Shown: positions 19,368 to 27,344 of the stretch, in pieces
Layout of the letters: each line of letters begins with the position of its first letter
Position numbering within the stretch: the first letter of the stretch is position 1
Assembly: GCF_003390925.1 (NCBI RefSeq)
Contig: NZ_QUBS01000027.1
Coordinates: forward strand, 1-64,000
Length of the DNA stretch: 64,000 nt
Direction of reading: 5' to 3'
Origin: Trinickia diaoshuihuensis
Lineage (GTDB): Bacteria > Pseudomonadota > Gammaproteobacteria > Burkholderiales > Burkholderiaceae
Made by a program: the position numbers and the translations under genes
Notes under the pieces: model-generated
Told to the model about the DNA's origin: nothing
The model's database searches: none
Seen by the model: the letters and a program-made list of their open reading frames with translations, nothing else

Positions 19368-20003
19368 TTAGAAAAAAGTGCCCGCCGGGGGACGGAGCAC
19401 AAAACTGTTCGCCGTGGCATTACCGGCGCCGGCCGTCTGGTTGATTTGCGCGATGCCGCTCGCGTTCTTGAGCACGTCGTTGCCGACGTGCACCGCGCGC
19501 TCGCCTTGAGCCATCGCCGTTGCATCCATCCGTCCTTGCTTGGGAGAGGCCGCGGACAGCACGCTGTCCGAGACGCTCTCCACTCCTGTCGCCGCAGCGC
19601 CGATGACGACGCTGTTGCGTTGGAGATTGGCCGCGCCCGCCGTCTGGTTCACCATCACCACGCCGGACACGTTGGAAAAAGCGCCGTCTTCGATGCCGGC
19701 CGTTGCGCTCGGCACGCGGGCGTTCGCCGCCGCCCGCTGAGCAATGCCGATGTCGGCGGCGCCTATCGGCGCCATCTCGATCGCTGCTTGGTTGCTTTGC
19801 GCGTTGTTTAGGCCGGCCGCTTCGTTCACGCTCATGACGCCCGTCGATCCCGCGAACGCGCCGCTCGAAATCGTCGCGTTGCCGGTCACGCTGTTCGCCT
19901 GTTGCGCCCGTCCGGCGAGCGGCGCGCCGAGCATCGCAATGCAGGCGGCGAGCGCGGCGGCCGTGGCGGTACCGTGGCGAGAGAGGAGGAAAGGCGCGTT
20001 CAT
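19368..20003 (-). CDS. Amyloid-type repeat protein, probable minor subunit or nucleator (FapB-like)
   Basis: The 211-residue protein has an N-terminal signal peptide (to about GAPLAGRAQ) and three repeats at 51-77, 111-134 and 180-203, with cores GVMSVNEAAGLNNAQSN, GVVMVNQTAGAANLQRN and GIAQINQTAGAGNATAN. These share the VN-x-x-AG-x-x-N-x-x-x-N pattern of the larger repeat protein that follows. Size and order fit FapB, the minor subunit thought to seed FapC fibres. Its ATG overlaps the TGA of the preceding gene, so translation is coupled. It contains no Cys in the mature part. Confidence 0.72.
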   Translation of the reverse strand: MNAPFLLSRHGTATAAALAACIAMLGAPLAGRAQQANSVTGNATISSGAFAGSTGVMSVNEAAGLNNAQSNQAAIEMAPIGAADIGIAQRAAANARVPSATAGIEDGAFSNVSGVVMVNQTAGAANLQRNSVVIGAAATGVESVSDSVLSAASPKQGRMDATAMAQGERAVHVGNDVLKNASGIAQINQTAGAGNATANSFVLRPPAGTFF

Positions 20004-20503
20004 TTCATTCCCCCCACCCCGGTCAGCGCCGAGGTCAACGGCGCGAGCGCGCCCGTTACGGACATCGAAATGGTTCCGCCCAAGCCGGTCGTCGTCGGGG
20101 CGAGCCCGCCCGGGCCCATCGCCACGTTGGCGCCTGTCGCCGAACCGCCGAGCAGTTTCGTCAACGCCTGCAAGCTGGCCGCCGCACCGTTCGTCGCCGC
20201 GCCGGGGATGCCCTGCGACCCGTGCGCTTGCGTCAGATCGGAATCGGTAACGAGCGCGGCGACCGTCGAATCGAAGGCCGGCGCCGGAAACGTCGTGGCC
20301 CGCACGGCGACCGGGTTTTCGTCTCGGGGCAGCGCCTTGAACGCGTCGCGCGGCATGACTTGCCGCTCGACGATGATGTCGCCCGCGTTGCCGTTCGCTT
20401 GCGCATGGGCCAGCATGGCCGTGGCGGCCAGTGCGAGGGCAACGCTTGGCAGCAGCGCCGCCCGCGCGAGGCATCGATTCGAGGCGAGATGGGTCAAGGG
20501 CAT
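20000..20503 (-). CDS. Small exported protein of the amyloid-like operon, unknown function
   Basis: This 167-residue protein has a signal peptide (to about AMLAHAQ) and a mature part rich in Ala, Gly, Thr and Pro. It contains VTDSDLTQAHGSQGIPG near residues 86-102, which matches a D-x-x-L-x4-G motif found in other proteins of this operon. No enzymatic motif is seen. The start is supported by GGAGAACCGAC before the ATG. It is the second gene, where fapA or an additional accessory protein might be expected; no firm family was recognised. Confidence 0.65.
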   Translation of the reverse strand: MPLTHLASNRCLARAALLPSVALALAATAMLAHAQANGNAGDIIVERQVMPRDAFKALPRDENPVAVRATTFPAPAFDSTVAALVTDSDLTQAHGSQGIPGAATNGAAASLQALTKLLGGSATGANVAMGPGGLAPTTTGLGGTISMSVTGALAPLTSALTGVGGMK

Positions 20504-20538
20504 GTCGGTTCTCCGGCGAAGGCTTGGCGGCGGTTGCT

Positions 20539-20889
20539 TTACTGACGGAAATAACTGACGGTGTTGCTCTGCGCGACATGCGACGAATCCGCCGGGACCG
20601 GCACGGGGGCCGGGGGCGCGATCTCGTCCCAAAGCGTGACCGACGGCGCGCCGTGCAGCGCCAGCATCGGCGCGCCCACGGTCATGAGGCCGGGCCCCGT
20701 GCCGCGCTGACGTGCCAGCGTGCCGTCGTCGAGCGCCGCGGCGCCGGCGACGAGTGCTTCGTCGCCGGCAGGTACGCCGTCGAGCGCGTCGGCGCGGGCG
20801 CAAGCCGGGGCTGCGAGCGATGCGAGCGCGATGCCGAGCGCCGCGATAACCGCGCGGGAACGAAGCGAAAGCGACTGGGTAAATGGCAT
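20539..20889 (-). CDS. Small exported protein, first gene of the amyloid-like operon
   Basis: This 116-residue protein has a signal peptide (MPFTQSLSLRSRAVIAALGI through about ACARA) and a mature part of only about 80 residues. It contains LDDGTLARQRGTGPG, which resembles the L(-7)/G(-2) pattern of double-glycine leaders cut by C39 peptidases, although here it sits inside the mature protein. The protein may be a substrate, chaperone (FapA-like) or cell-surface accessory (inference). GGAGAG stands at the correct distance from the ATG, and the -24/-12 promoter lies 28 bp before it. No known family was recognised. Confidence 0.65.
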   Translation of the reverse strand: MPFTQSLSLRSRAVIAALGIALASLAAPACARADALDGVPAGDEALVAGAAALDDGTLARQRGTGPGLMTVGAPMLALHGAPSVTLWDEIAPPAPVPVPADSSHVAQSNTVSYFRQ

Positions 20890-20917
20890 GGCGTCTCTCC
20901 GTGGTGCGCTCCATTAC

Positions 20918-20932
20918 GCGAGAGCTGTGCCA
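20918..20932 (-). promoter_or_regulatory. Sigma-54 (-24/-12) promoter of the amyloid-like operon
   Basis: Read on the minus strand the element is TGGCACAGCTCTCGC. It matches TGGCAC-N5-TTGC with GG and GC correctly spaced and one mismatch in the -12 box (TCGC). The predicted start, about 20906, leaves a short leader with GGAGAG before the ATG at 20889. Two sigma-54 activator genes border the operon. Confidence 0.65.
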
Positions 20933-21005
20933 TCGGCCCGAAACCGTTGCTGCAATTGCTTGCCGGTCCGATTGCCGGGAATGTGTCGAAGAGAAACGCC
21001 GAAAT

Positions 21006-21025
21006 CCGTTTCAGGGCTGAAACGG
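21006..21025. promoter_or_regulatory. Perfect inverted repeat, probable enhancer-binding-protein site
   Basis: CCGTTTCA and TGAAACGG form a perfect 8-bp palindrome with a GGGC centre. It lies about 110 bp upstream of the predicted sigma-54 start site, the normal distance for an activator site. Which protein binds it is an inference. Confidence 0.55.
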
Positions 21026-21407
21026 GGCAACGAAAAACCGCTCGAGCGGCGATTCGCCGCCGCGAGCGCGATGTCGCAAAACCGCCACGAATCGCTGCTT
21101 AAGATGTCGCAGCGAATTGCGCAAAAACCGCGAGGCGCTTAGGTTGCCGCTCGCTGTTTCAATTCTTACGGCCTGCGCGGCTGCCTCGATGGCGGGCCGT
21201 ATAGTAAGCTGTTGGAACAGTTTCACGTCGATAAAAGCGCCGATTTAAAGCTAATTGCTATTAATAATTCAATTGCGGGGCGCGTTGGTTGGGCCATAGG
21301 ACTGAGAGCGGGGCTTTTGCATCGTTGGAGAGCCACGGTAAGCGGTCGCCGGCGCATTGCCCCGGCGGGGTGTCTTGCTTCGCGTTCACCAATAAGAGGT
21401 CTGAACA

Positions 21408-22781
21408 ATGGAACCCGCAAATCGGCACTTGGTGTATGTCACTCGCGACGTGAATCCGCAATTGAGTGCTCAATTCAATGCGCGTGGTTGGGAAGTCCAG
21501 GTCGCGGGCAGTGCGCGCGATGCGCGGCGCGCCCTGCGAGGCGACGCGGCGGCCGGCGGGTTGCTCGATTTGTCGAGCCGATTCGATTCCCATGAGATCG
21601 TCGCTCTCGAGCCCTGTTTGACGATGCCGAACGTGGCCTGGGTCGCCGCCGCGGCGCCGGGGCAAATGCAGGAAAGCGCGCTGCGCCGGCTCGTTCGAGA
21701 TTATTGCTACGACTATGTGACGATGCCTTACGAGGCGCCGCGCATCGTCGATTCCGTCGGACATGCGTACGGCATGGTCGTGCTCGGTGCGCCGGAGGAG
21801 GACGCCGCCGCGGCGCGCACGGGGGAAGGCGAAATGGTCGGCGCATGCGACGCGATGCGCACGCTTTTTCGCGCGATCCGCAAGGTGGCCATGACCGACG
21901 CTCCCGTATTCGTGTCAGGCGAATCGGGCACGGGCAAGGAGCTGACGGCCGTCGCGATTCACGAACGTTCGCAGCGGCGCGCGGCGCCGTTCGTCGCGAT
22001 CAATTGCGGCGCCATCCCGCCGCATCTGCTGCAATCGGAACTGTTCGGATATGAGCGCGGTGCGTTCACGGGGGCGAACCAGCGCAAGATCGGCCGGATC
22101 GAGGCGGCGCATGGCGGCACTTTGTTTCTCGACGAGATCGGCGACTTGCCGCTCGAGAGCCAGGCCAGTTTGCTGCGGTTTTTGCAAGAAGGGCGTATCG
22201 AGCGCCTGGGCGGACAAGAGTCTATCGATGTCGACGTGCGCGTGATCTCCGCGACGCATGTCGATATGCATCGCGCGATGGGCGAGGGACGCTTTCGCGC
22301 CGATCTATATCACCGGCTGTGCGTGCTGCAAATCGAAGAGCCGCCGCTGCGCTCGCGCGGCAAAGACATCGAGTTGCTCGCCCGCCATATGCTCGAGCGA
22401 TACCGCAAGGACGGCGCGCGCCGGCTGCGCGGCTTCTCGGCCGACGCGATCGCCGCGCTTCATAACTACGCCTGGCCCGGCAACGTCCGCGAACTGATCA
22501 ACCGCGTGCGGCGGGCGATCGTGATGTCCGAAGGGCGCCTGATCTCCGCCCACGATCTCGAATTGGCCGAGTACGTCGAGATCGCACCCGTTTCGCTCGC
22601 ACAGGCGCGGGAAGCGGCCGAGCGGCAGGCTATCGAACTGGCGCTGCTGCGCCATCGCGGACGGCTTGGCGATGCCGCGCAGGAACTCGGCATCTCGCGC
22701 GTGACGCTCTATCGGCTGCTCAGCGCGCACGGCATGCGCGACATCCACATCGAGCCCGGCGGTAGCCACATGTCGAACTGA
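21408..22781 (+). CDS. VpsR-type sigma-54 enhancer-binding regulator (second copy)
   Basis: This 457-residue regulator has the same plan as the one at 12992-14497: receiver-like domain (Asp54 in LLDLSS), AAA+ domain (GESGTGKE at 171-178, GAFTGA at 218-223) and Fis-type helix-turn-helix ([19 protein letters not shown]). The AAA+ and HTH regions of the two are close to identical in many stretches, while the N-terminal domains differ more, so they are diverged paralogues. It is divergent from the export operon and probably acts at its sigma-54 promoter. AAGAGGT upstream of the ATG is a good ribosome binding site. C-di-GMP response is suggested by VpsR similarity only. Confidence 0.86.
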   Translation: MEPANRHLVYVTRDVNPQLSAQFNARGWEVQVAGSARDARRALRGDAAAGGLLDLSSRFDSHEIVALEPCLTMPNVAWVAAAAPGQMQESALRRLVRDYCYDYVTMPYEAPRIVDSVGHAYGMVVLGAPEEDAAAARTGEGEMVGACDAMRTLFRAIRKVAMTDAPVFVSGESGTGKELTAVAIHERSQRRAAPFVAINCGAIPPHLLQSELFGYERGAFTGANQRKIGRIEAAHGGTLFLDEIGDLPLESQASLLRFLQEGRIERLGGQESIDVDVRVISATHVDMHRAMGEGRFRADLYHRLCVLQIEEPPLRSRGKDIELLARHMLERYRKDGARRLRGFSADAIAALHNYAWPGNVRELINRVRRAIVMSEGRLISAHDLELAEYVEIAPVSLAQAREAAERQAIELALLRHRGRLGDAAQELGISRVTLYRLLSAHGMRDIHIEPGGSHMSN

Positions 22782-22912
22782 GGAGCGGCCGAACGAACGA
22801 TGCTCGCGCGACCGGCGATCTGGGCGCAAGTGAGAAACCTCGCGGCTTGGTAAAATCGCGCTTTGCGCGGTGCGAGAGCGGCCGCGCGCCACGAGCCGAA
22901 GGATTGACGCGC

Positions 22913-23884
22913 ATGAAACAGTACCTCGACCTTGTCCGCACTATTCTCGAGACGGGCAACTGGCAGGAGAACCGCACCGGCATCCGGACGATTTCGATGC
23001 CCGGCGCGATGATGCGCTTCGATCTGCAAGCGGGCTTCCCGGCCGTTACCACGAAGAAGCTCGCGTTCAAGTCGGCGATCGGCGAGATGATCGGCTTTTT
23101 GCGCGCCTCGCGCAGCGCGGCCGATTTCCGTGCGCTCGGATGCAAGGTATGGGATGCCAACGCCAACGAGAACGCGCAGTGGCTGGCCAATCCGTACCGC
23201 GAGGGGACGGACGACCTCGGCGACGTGTACGGGGTGCAATGGCGCAAGTGGCCGGGCTACAAGGTGATCGACGTCGCACAGCAGGCGCGCGTGGCCGATG
23301 CGACCGCGCGCGGCTATCGGATCGTTACGCAGTTCGAGGAAGACGGTGTGCGCAAGGTGCTGCTGTACAAGGCGATCGATCAGCTACGGCAGTGCCTCGA
23401 TACGATCATGAACAATCCGTCGGATCGCCGAATTTTGTTCCACGGCTGGAATCCGGCGTTGCTCGATCAGATCGCACTGCCCGCGTGCCATTTGCTATAC
23501 CAGTTCCTGCCGAACGTCGCGCGGCGCGAAATATCGCTGTGTTTGTACATCCGCAGCAATGACGTCGGTCTCGGCACCCCGTTCAATCTGGTCGAGGGCG
23601 CCGCGTTGCTCTCGCTCGTGGGGCGCTTGACGGGTTATACGCCGCGGTGGTTTACGTACTTCATCGGCGACGCGCATATCTACGAAAACCAGCTCGAGAT
23701 GCTGCAGCGTCAATTGGAGCGCGAGCCGTACGAGAGTCCGCGTCTCGTCATCGCCGATCGCGTGCCCGAGTATGCGCGCACTGGCGAATATGCGCCCGAA
23801 TGGCTGGAACTCGTGGAGCCCGGCGATTTTTCGTTGCTCGGCTATCGCCATCACGAACCGCTGACGGCGCCGATGGCCGTATAA
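22913..23884 (+). CDS. thyA: Thymidylate synthase
   Basis: ThyA makes dTMP from dUMP with methylene-tetrahydrofolate. The 323-residue product has the active-site cysteine in [10 protein letters not shown], the folate and dUMP residues in NPSDRRI, and [18 protein letters not shown]. It is larger than the 264-residue E. coli enzyme because of an inserted region after the GVQWRKW segment, which is normal in Burkholderiales. The start MKQYLDLV at 22913 is chosen over an upstream in-frame ATG. A TAAAAT at 22851-22856 could be the -10 box. It is separated from folA by the amyloid-like block. Confidence 0.95.
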   Translation: MKQYLDLVRTILETGNWQENRTGIRTISMPGAMMRFDLQAGFPAVTTKKLAFKSAIGEMIGFLRASRSAADFRALGCKVWDANANENAQWLANPYREGTDDLGDVYGVQWRKWPGYKVIDVAQQARVADATARGYRIVTQFEEDGVRKVLLYKAIDQLRQCLDTIMNNPSDRRILFHGWNPALLDQIALPACHLLYQFLPNVARREISLCLYIRSNDVGLGTPFNLVEGAALLSLVGRLTGYTPRWFTYFIGDAHIYENQLEMLQRQLEREPYESPRLVIADRVPEYARTGEYAPEWLELVEPGDFSLLGYRHHEPLTAPMAV

Positions 23885-23914
23885 GCGCGTGTAGGACATC
23901 GTTAAAGCTTGAAA

Positions 23915-23946
23915 ACGAAGCCCGCGATTCGCGGGCTTCGTCGTTT
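23915..23946. terminator. Bidirectional terminator between thyA and the FecR-domain gene
   Basis: ACGAAGCCCGCGA (23915-23927) pairs with TCGCGGGCTTCGT (23929-23941), followed by TTTA on the plus strand and preceded by an A-rich run for the minus strand. It can serve thyA and the convergent gene that ends at 23961. Confidence 0.8.
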
Positions 23947-23960
23947 ACCACTGCCAAGCG

Positions 23961-26321
23961 TCAGCCCTGATGATGCTCGCGGCCCGCATGCGCGGGCGCG
24001 GCCGCATGTTGCTGTTCGTGCGGTGCCGGCGCGGGCCTAGGTTGCTCGAGGTGCGGTTGAGGCTGCGGCTGCGGACGCGGTTGCTCGAAGTGAGGCTGCG
24101 GCTGAGGTTGCGGACGCGGTTGCTCGAAGTGAGGCTGCGGCTGAGGTTGTGGACGCGGTTGCTCGAAGTGAGGCTGCGGCTGAGGTTGTGGACGCGGTTG
24201 CTCGAAGTGAGGCTGCGGCTGCGGTTGCGGACGCGGTTGCTCGAAGTGAGGCTGCGGCTGCGGTTGCGGACGCGGTTGCTCGAAGTGAGGCTGCGGCTGA
24301 GGTTGCGGACGCGGCTGCTCGAAGTGACCCTGCGCCTGCGTCTGCGGTTCTGTCCGCGGCTGCTCGCCATGAGGTTGTACTTGCGGTTGAGCTTGCGCGC
24401 GCTGCTCGTTCATCGGCATGTGCTGCTGCGCGATCGGCGGATGCGGTTGCGTCCACGCCGGCGCCGGCCGTTCACCCGTCTGAGCCCCATGCTCGGCCTG
24501 ATTGCTCATCACAGGCGGACGCGGCACGCCGTTGTTGGGCTGGGCATGCTCGACCGGGGCGGGCGCGCGCGGTTGCTGCGCAGACCCCGCTTCGACGCGC
24601 GGCTGAGCCCCGGGCTCCGGCGCGTGCTGCGCGGCATTGGCGGGCCCGTGCATCGGCGTGATCACAGGCGAATGAGTATCGACGACGTGCACGGCTCGCG
24701 CGGGCATCACCGGCTGCGTGTGGCCCGCGATCGGTCCCTGCATCGCGGGTCGCACAACGGGGGCGCCGGCGCCAGGCACCTGCCCGCCGGCTTGCGCGAG
24801 GTGAGCGGCGAGCGGATCGTGAAAGACCGCGGGGGTGGGCGGCGTATGCGTCGCGACGACCGAGCGCGATGCGATTGCCTGCGGCGGCCGGTAGGTCGCG
24901 GGCCGCAACCCCGGCGCGAAGCTCTGCTTCACGGGGGCGACGCCCGCGGCGCCCGGATTGATCCGAACGTCATGCCATTGGCGCGGGTCGACGTGCTGTG
25001 CGAAATGGGCAACCGGCTTGCCGTTCACGAACGCCGTCGCCGGTACAGCGGTGACCGCGCCCGGTGCGTTGTAGTTGATATACGTGTTGTGGATGTTCGT
25101 AATGTTGACGGTCTTATTGATGTTGTTGTTGACGATGACCGTTTGATTCACGCGTTGATAGTAGTGAGGGCTCCAGCCGCCCCAGCCCGGATGCCAGACT
25201 TCGCCGGGGCCGAGCGGGAACCATGCAAGCCCCGCGGTCGCCGCCCCGCCGATCGCAAGGCTCACCCCCCAACTGAGCCCGCCGCCGCCTCCTCCGACGA
25301 AGGCGACGAGCGCCGGCGCATAGACGGGCGGCGCGCTCGCGACGAGCGGCCCCGGCACCCAGCACCAGGACGAATGCAGGTATGCCCAGCGTCCGTAGTG
25401 ATAGGGCGCGAAACCCCACGGGGCGTCGTCGATCCAGGTCCAGCCCCACGGCGCGATCCATGCCCAATGGCCGTCGTGGTAGGGCGCCCAGCCCACGGGC
25501 TCCTGGCGCGGAATCCATACCGCGCCATACTGCGGATCGTCGCTCCAGGTACCGTTCGCATCGAGGTCCTCATAGCCGGGCATGTCGCGCGAGACATAGC
25601 GGGCCGACACCGAGCGCTCCTCGGCGGCATCCCGGCTCGCGGCCCATTGATCGAACGGGTCGGGCGAGGGCGCCTGCGTAACGGAAGCCTCCTGCAAGTT
25701 CGTGCCCGTGAACGTGATCTGTTGACCGGCTTCGATCGGCACTTGGCCGTTCTGTCCGTAAGCCGTCAATGCTCCGTTGCGCACCGTCACCGTCGTCGTG
25801 CTGCCGTCGGGGGCGACGTCGACCCGATAGTCGCCCGGGCGCGTCACGCCGAGCGCGACGTTGGGCGTGTCGATTTCGTAGGTCGAGCCGCTTGGGATCG
25901 ACCGCACGCGTGTCGCGAGCGTGCCTTGCGCGACTTTCAGTTGCGCGTTCGCGTCGTCGAGATTCATCACGTCGAGACTCGTCGACGACCCCAGGCGCAC
26001 GGCCGTCGAGCCGATGTGCAATTCCGAGCGCGCATTGGCGTCGTTCCAAAGCTGATCGCCCGTCGTCAGCGGGCGATTGACGGATGCGTATGACCAGTCG
26101 CTCGCGCCCGCGGGCTCGGTCGTCACGGTACCGGCCATGTAGTTCAGACGGGCGACGCGTCCCGGCGGGTCGGCCGACTGGCCGGCGGGCGCACCTTCCG
26201 GCGCCGGCGGCACCTGCGCGAAGGCGGCGCGCGCCGCAAGCGTCAGCGGGGCGAGGATAAGCAAGGTGTAGCCGGCGATACGTCGAAACGTCACGAGTGG
26301 CGAACGGGTTGAGATAGTCAT
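23961..26321 (-). CDS. Large exported FecR-domain / DUF6600 protein with C-terminal tandem repeats
   Basis: This 786-residue protein has a signal peptide (MTISTRSPLVTFRRIAGYTL through about ARAAFA), a FecR-like region (YMAGTVTTEP... GDYRVDVAPDGS, about 55-190), then a Trp/Tyr-rich DUF6600-type block (EPVGWAPYHDGHWAWIAPWG, about 260-320), an Asn-rich stretch (VNQTVIVNNNINKTVNIT) and a long Pro/Gln/Ala C-terminus ending in eight 13-residue repeats (HFEQPRPQPQPQP). It is probably a periplasmic or surface-attached structural protein; no enzymatic motif was seen. FecR here is not next to a TonB receptor or ECF sigma factor, so a signalling role is doubtful. An in-frame ATG at 26390 is an alternative start without a better site. 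Confidence 0.72.
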   Translation of the reverse strand: MTISTRSPLVTFRRIAGYTLLILAPLTLAARAAFAQVPPAPEGAPAGQSADPPGRVARLNYMAGTVTTEPAGASDWSYASVNRPLTTGDQLWNDANARSELHIGSTAVRLGSSTSLDVMNLDDANAQLKVAQGTLATRVRSIPSGSTYEIDTPNVALGVTRPGDYRVDVAPDGSTTTVTVRNGALTAYGQNGQVPIEAGQQITFTGTNLQEASVTQAPSPDPFDQWAASRDAAEERSVSARYVSRDMPGYEDLDANGTWSDDPQYGAVWIPRQEPVGWAPYHDGHWAWIAPWGWTWIDDAPWGFAPYHYGRWAYLHSSWCWVPGPLVASAPPVYAPALVAFVGGGGGGLSWGVSLAIGGAATAGLAWFPLGPGEVWHPGWGGWSPHYYQRVNQTVIVNNNINKTVNITNIHNTYINYNAPGAVTAVPATAFVNGKPVAHFAQHVDPRQWHDVRINPGAAGVAPVKQSFAPGLRPATYRPPQAIASRSVVATHTPPTPAVFHDPLAAHLAQAGGQVPGAGAPVVRPAMQGPIAGHTQPVMPARAVHVVDTHSPVITPMHGPANAAQHAPEPGAQPRVEAGSAQQPRAPAPVEHAQPNNGVPRPPVMSNQAEHGAQTGERPAPAWTQPHPPIAQQHMPMNEQRAQAQPQVQPHGEQPRTEPQTQAQGHFEQPRPQPQPQPHFEQPRPQPQPQPHFEQPRPQPQPQPHFEQPRPQPQPQPHFEQPRPQPQPQPHFEQPRPQPQPQPHFEQPRPQPQPQPHLEQPRPAPAPHEQQHAAAPAHAGREHHQG
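24042..24326. repeat. 39-bp tandem repeat array (about 7-8 units)
   Basis: Units beginning TTGCTCGAAGTG recur exactly every 39 bp from 24042 to 24315. They encode the 13-residue HFEQPRPQPQPQP units of the FecR-domain protein. The inner units are near identical; the outer ones are decayed. Confidence 0.92.
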
Positions 26322-26453
26322 GATGGTCTCGTTTTGGTGCCGGATCGTACTACGTCCGTGTGTGCACTGTAGCTCCACGGCGTGTATCAATGCGCTCCGT
26401 TTTGTAGCGGGGCGTTCCGGCCTGTAACGAAAAATGACTTGGATGCGTTCCCC

Positions 26454-27176
26454 TCAAGTGCCGAGCAGCCTGTCGAACTGCTGCCGCCCCGAGGGCGTGA
26501 TCCGCAGCACGCGCGGCGCTTGCGCGTGCTCCACCCAGCCTTGGCGCGTCCAGTGATCGAGCAGCGCCGCGCCCAGGGCGCCGCCCAAATGGGCGCGACG
26601 CTCGCTCCAATCGAGGCACGTGCAGGCAAAACGGCGTTTGCGCTTGCGTTGAGCGCCGAGGTCGATGCCCCAGCCTGTGAGGACCGCGGCGCCTTGATCG
26701 GTGGCTCGCACGTCGCCGCCTTCCTCGACGAGCCATCCGTGCTCCAGCAGATGATCGAACACGCGTACGGCCAACTCGCCGGCCATGTGGTCGTAGCAGG
26801 TGCGCGCATAGCGCATTTCGACCGGCACGGTCCGCACGGCGACGGGCGCCGGACGCGCGGGGGCGCTTGCCTCGGCCAGATGCGCGAGCGCTTCGATCGC
26901 GGCCGCGACCTCCGGGGTGGCGATCCGGTAGTAGCGATGGCGGCCGCGCACCTCTTGGGTCACTAGACCGCTTTCGGCGAGCTTGGCGAGATGTCCGCTC
27001 GCCGCCGACGGCGAGAGCCCGGCGATCATCGTCAACTCGCCTGCCGGTCTGGCGCTGCCGTCCATGAGGGACCACAGCATGGCGGCGCGGCCGGGGTCGG
27101 CAAGTAACGCGCCGATGCGGGAAAGCCCCGGGAAATGGGCGGTCTCGCGTTCGGCGGTCGCGGAAACAATGGCCAT
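26454..27176 (-). CDS. ArsR/SmtB-type winged-helix transcriptional regulator
   Basis: This 240-residue protein begins MAIVSATAERETAHFPGLSR and has an N-terminal winged helix (IGALLADPGRAAMLWSLMDG, PAGELTMIAGLSPSAASGHLAKLAESGLV) typical of ArsR. A C-terminal part of about 130 residues contains Cys/His residues (RYARTCYDHMAG, CTCLDWSERRAHLG) that could sense metal or redox. A GAGG box lies 7 nt before the ATG at 27176; a longer in-frame start is less likely. It is divergent from the small lipoprotein gene and the MFS gene, and may regulate them. The inducer is unknown. Confidence 0.8.
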   Translation of the reverse strand: MAIVSATAERETAHFPGLSRIGALLADPGRAAMLWSLMDGSARPAGELTMIAGLSPSAASGHLAKLAESGLVTQEVRGRHRYYRIATPEVAAAIEALAHLAEASAPARPAPVAVRTVPVEMRYARTCYDHMAGELAVRVFDHLLEHGWLVEEGGDVRATDQGAAVLTGWGIDLGAQRKRKRRFACTCLDWSERRAHLGGALGAALLDHWTRQGWVEHAQAPRVLRITPSGRQQFDRLLGT

Positions 27177-27344
27177 GAGGTTGCCTCGTCGAGTCGTTGG
27201 GCTGCGGATGGTAAGAATGGTAATAATGTAATCCGCAGACGCATTCGATGCTTCGGCGTAGCGTGAAACGTCGATTCCGCAGCGAACCATCGGCGGGGGA
27301 GCACGGGCTAGAATGCGGCGTTGCGCTGCTTTTCAGGCGAGGAC

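Larger units (their letters stand above)
20890..21407. other. 518-bp divergent control region of the amyloid-like locus
   Basis: This gap separates the minus-strand export operon from the plus-strand regulator. It holds the -24/-12 element (20918-20932), a perfect inverted repeat (21006-21025), and further GTTTCA/GAAAC half-sites near 20941, 21155 and 21218. The segment 21225-21280 is clearly richer in A+T than its surroundings and may hold the sigma-70 promoter of the regulator, though I find no good -35/-10 pair. No open frame in it looks coding. Confidence 0.6.

Noticed and set aside
17892-19811. Long plus-strand open frame (639 codons) antisense to the amyloid-type subunit genes
   Set aside because: It mirrors the minus-strand genes, whose repeats, signal peptides and ribosome binding sites are convincing. 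The antisense product is an Arg-rich string with no family features.
17925-20003. Curli (CsgA/CsgB) or heme-uptake proteins
   Set aside because: The repeats lack the curlin S-x5-Q-x4-N-x5-Q spacing and no csgG-like gene occurs. No heme-binding or TonB feature is present.
20918-20932. The same sequence as a sigma-70 promoter
   Set aside because: No -10 hexamer stands at a suitable distance, whereas GG and GC at -24/-12 spacing are both present.
24042-24326. 39-bp repeats as a CRISPR array
   Set aside because: Units are contiguous without unique spacers and stay in frame as a protein repeat; no cas gene is near.
23970-26093. 707-codon plus-strand open frame over the repeat array
   Set aside because: Antisense to the FecR-domain protein. 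The product is Arg/Leu low complexity.
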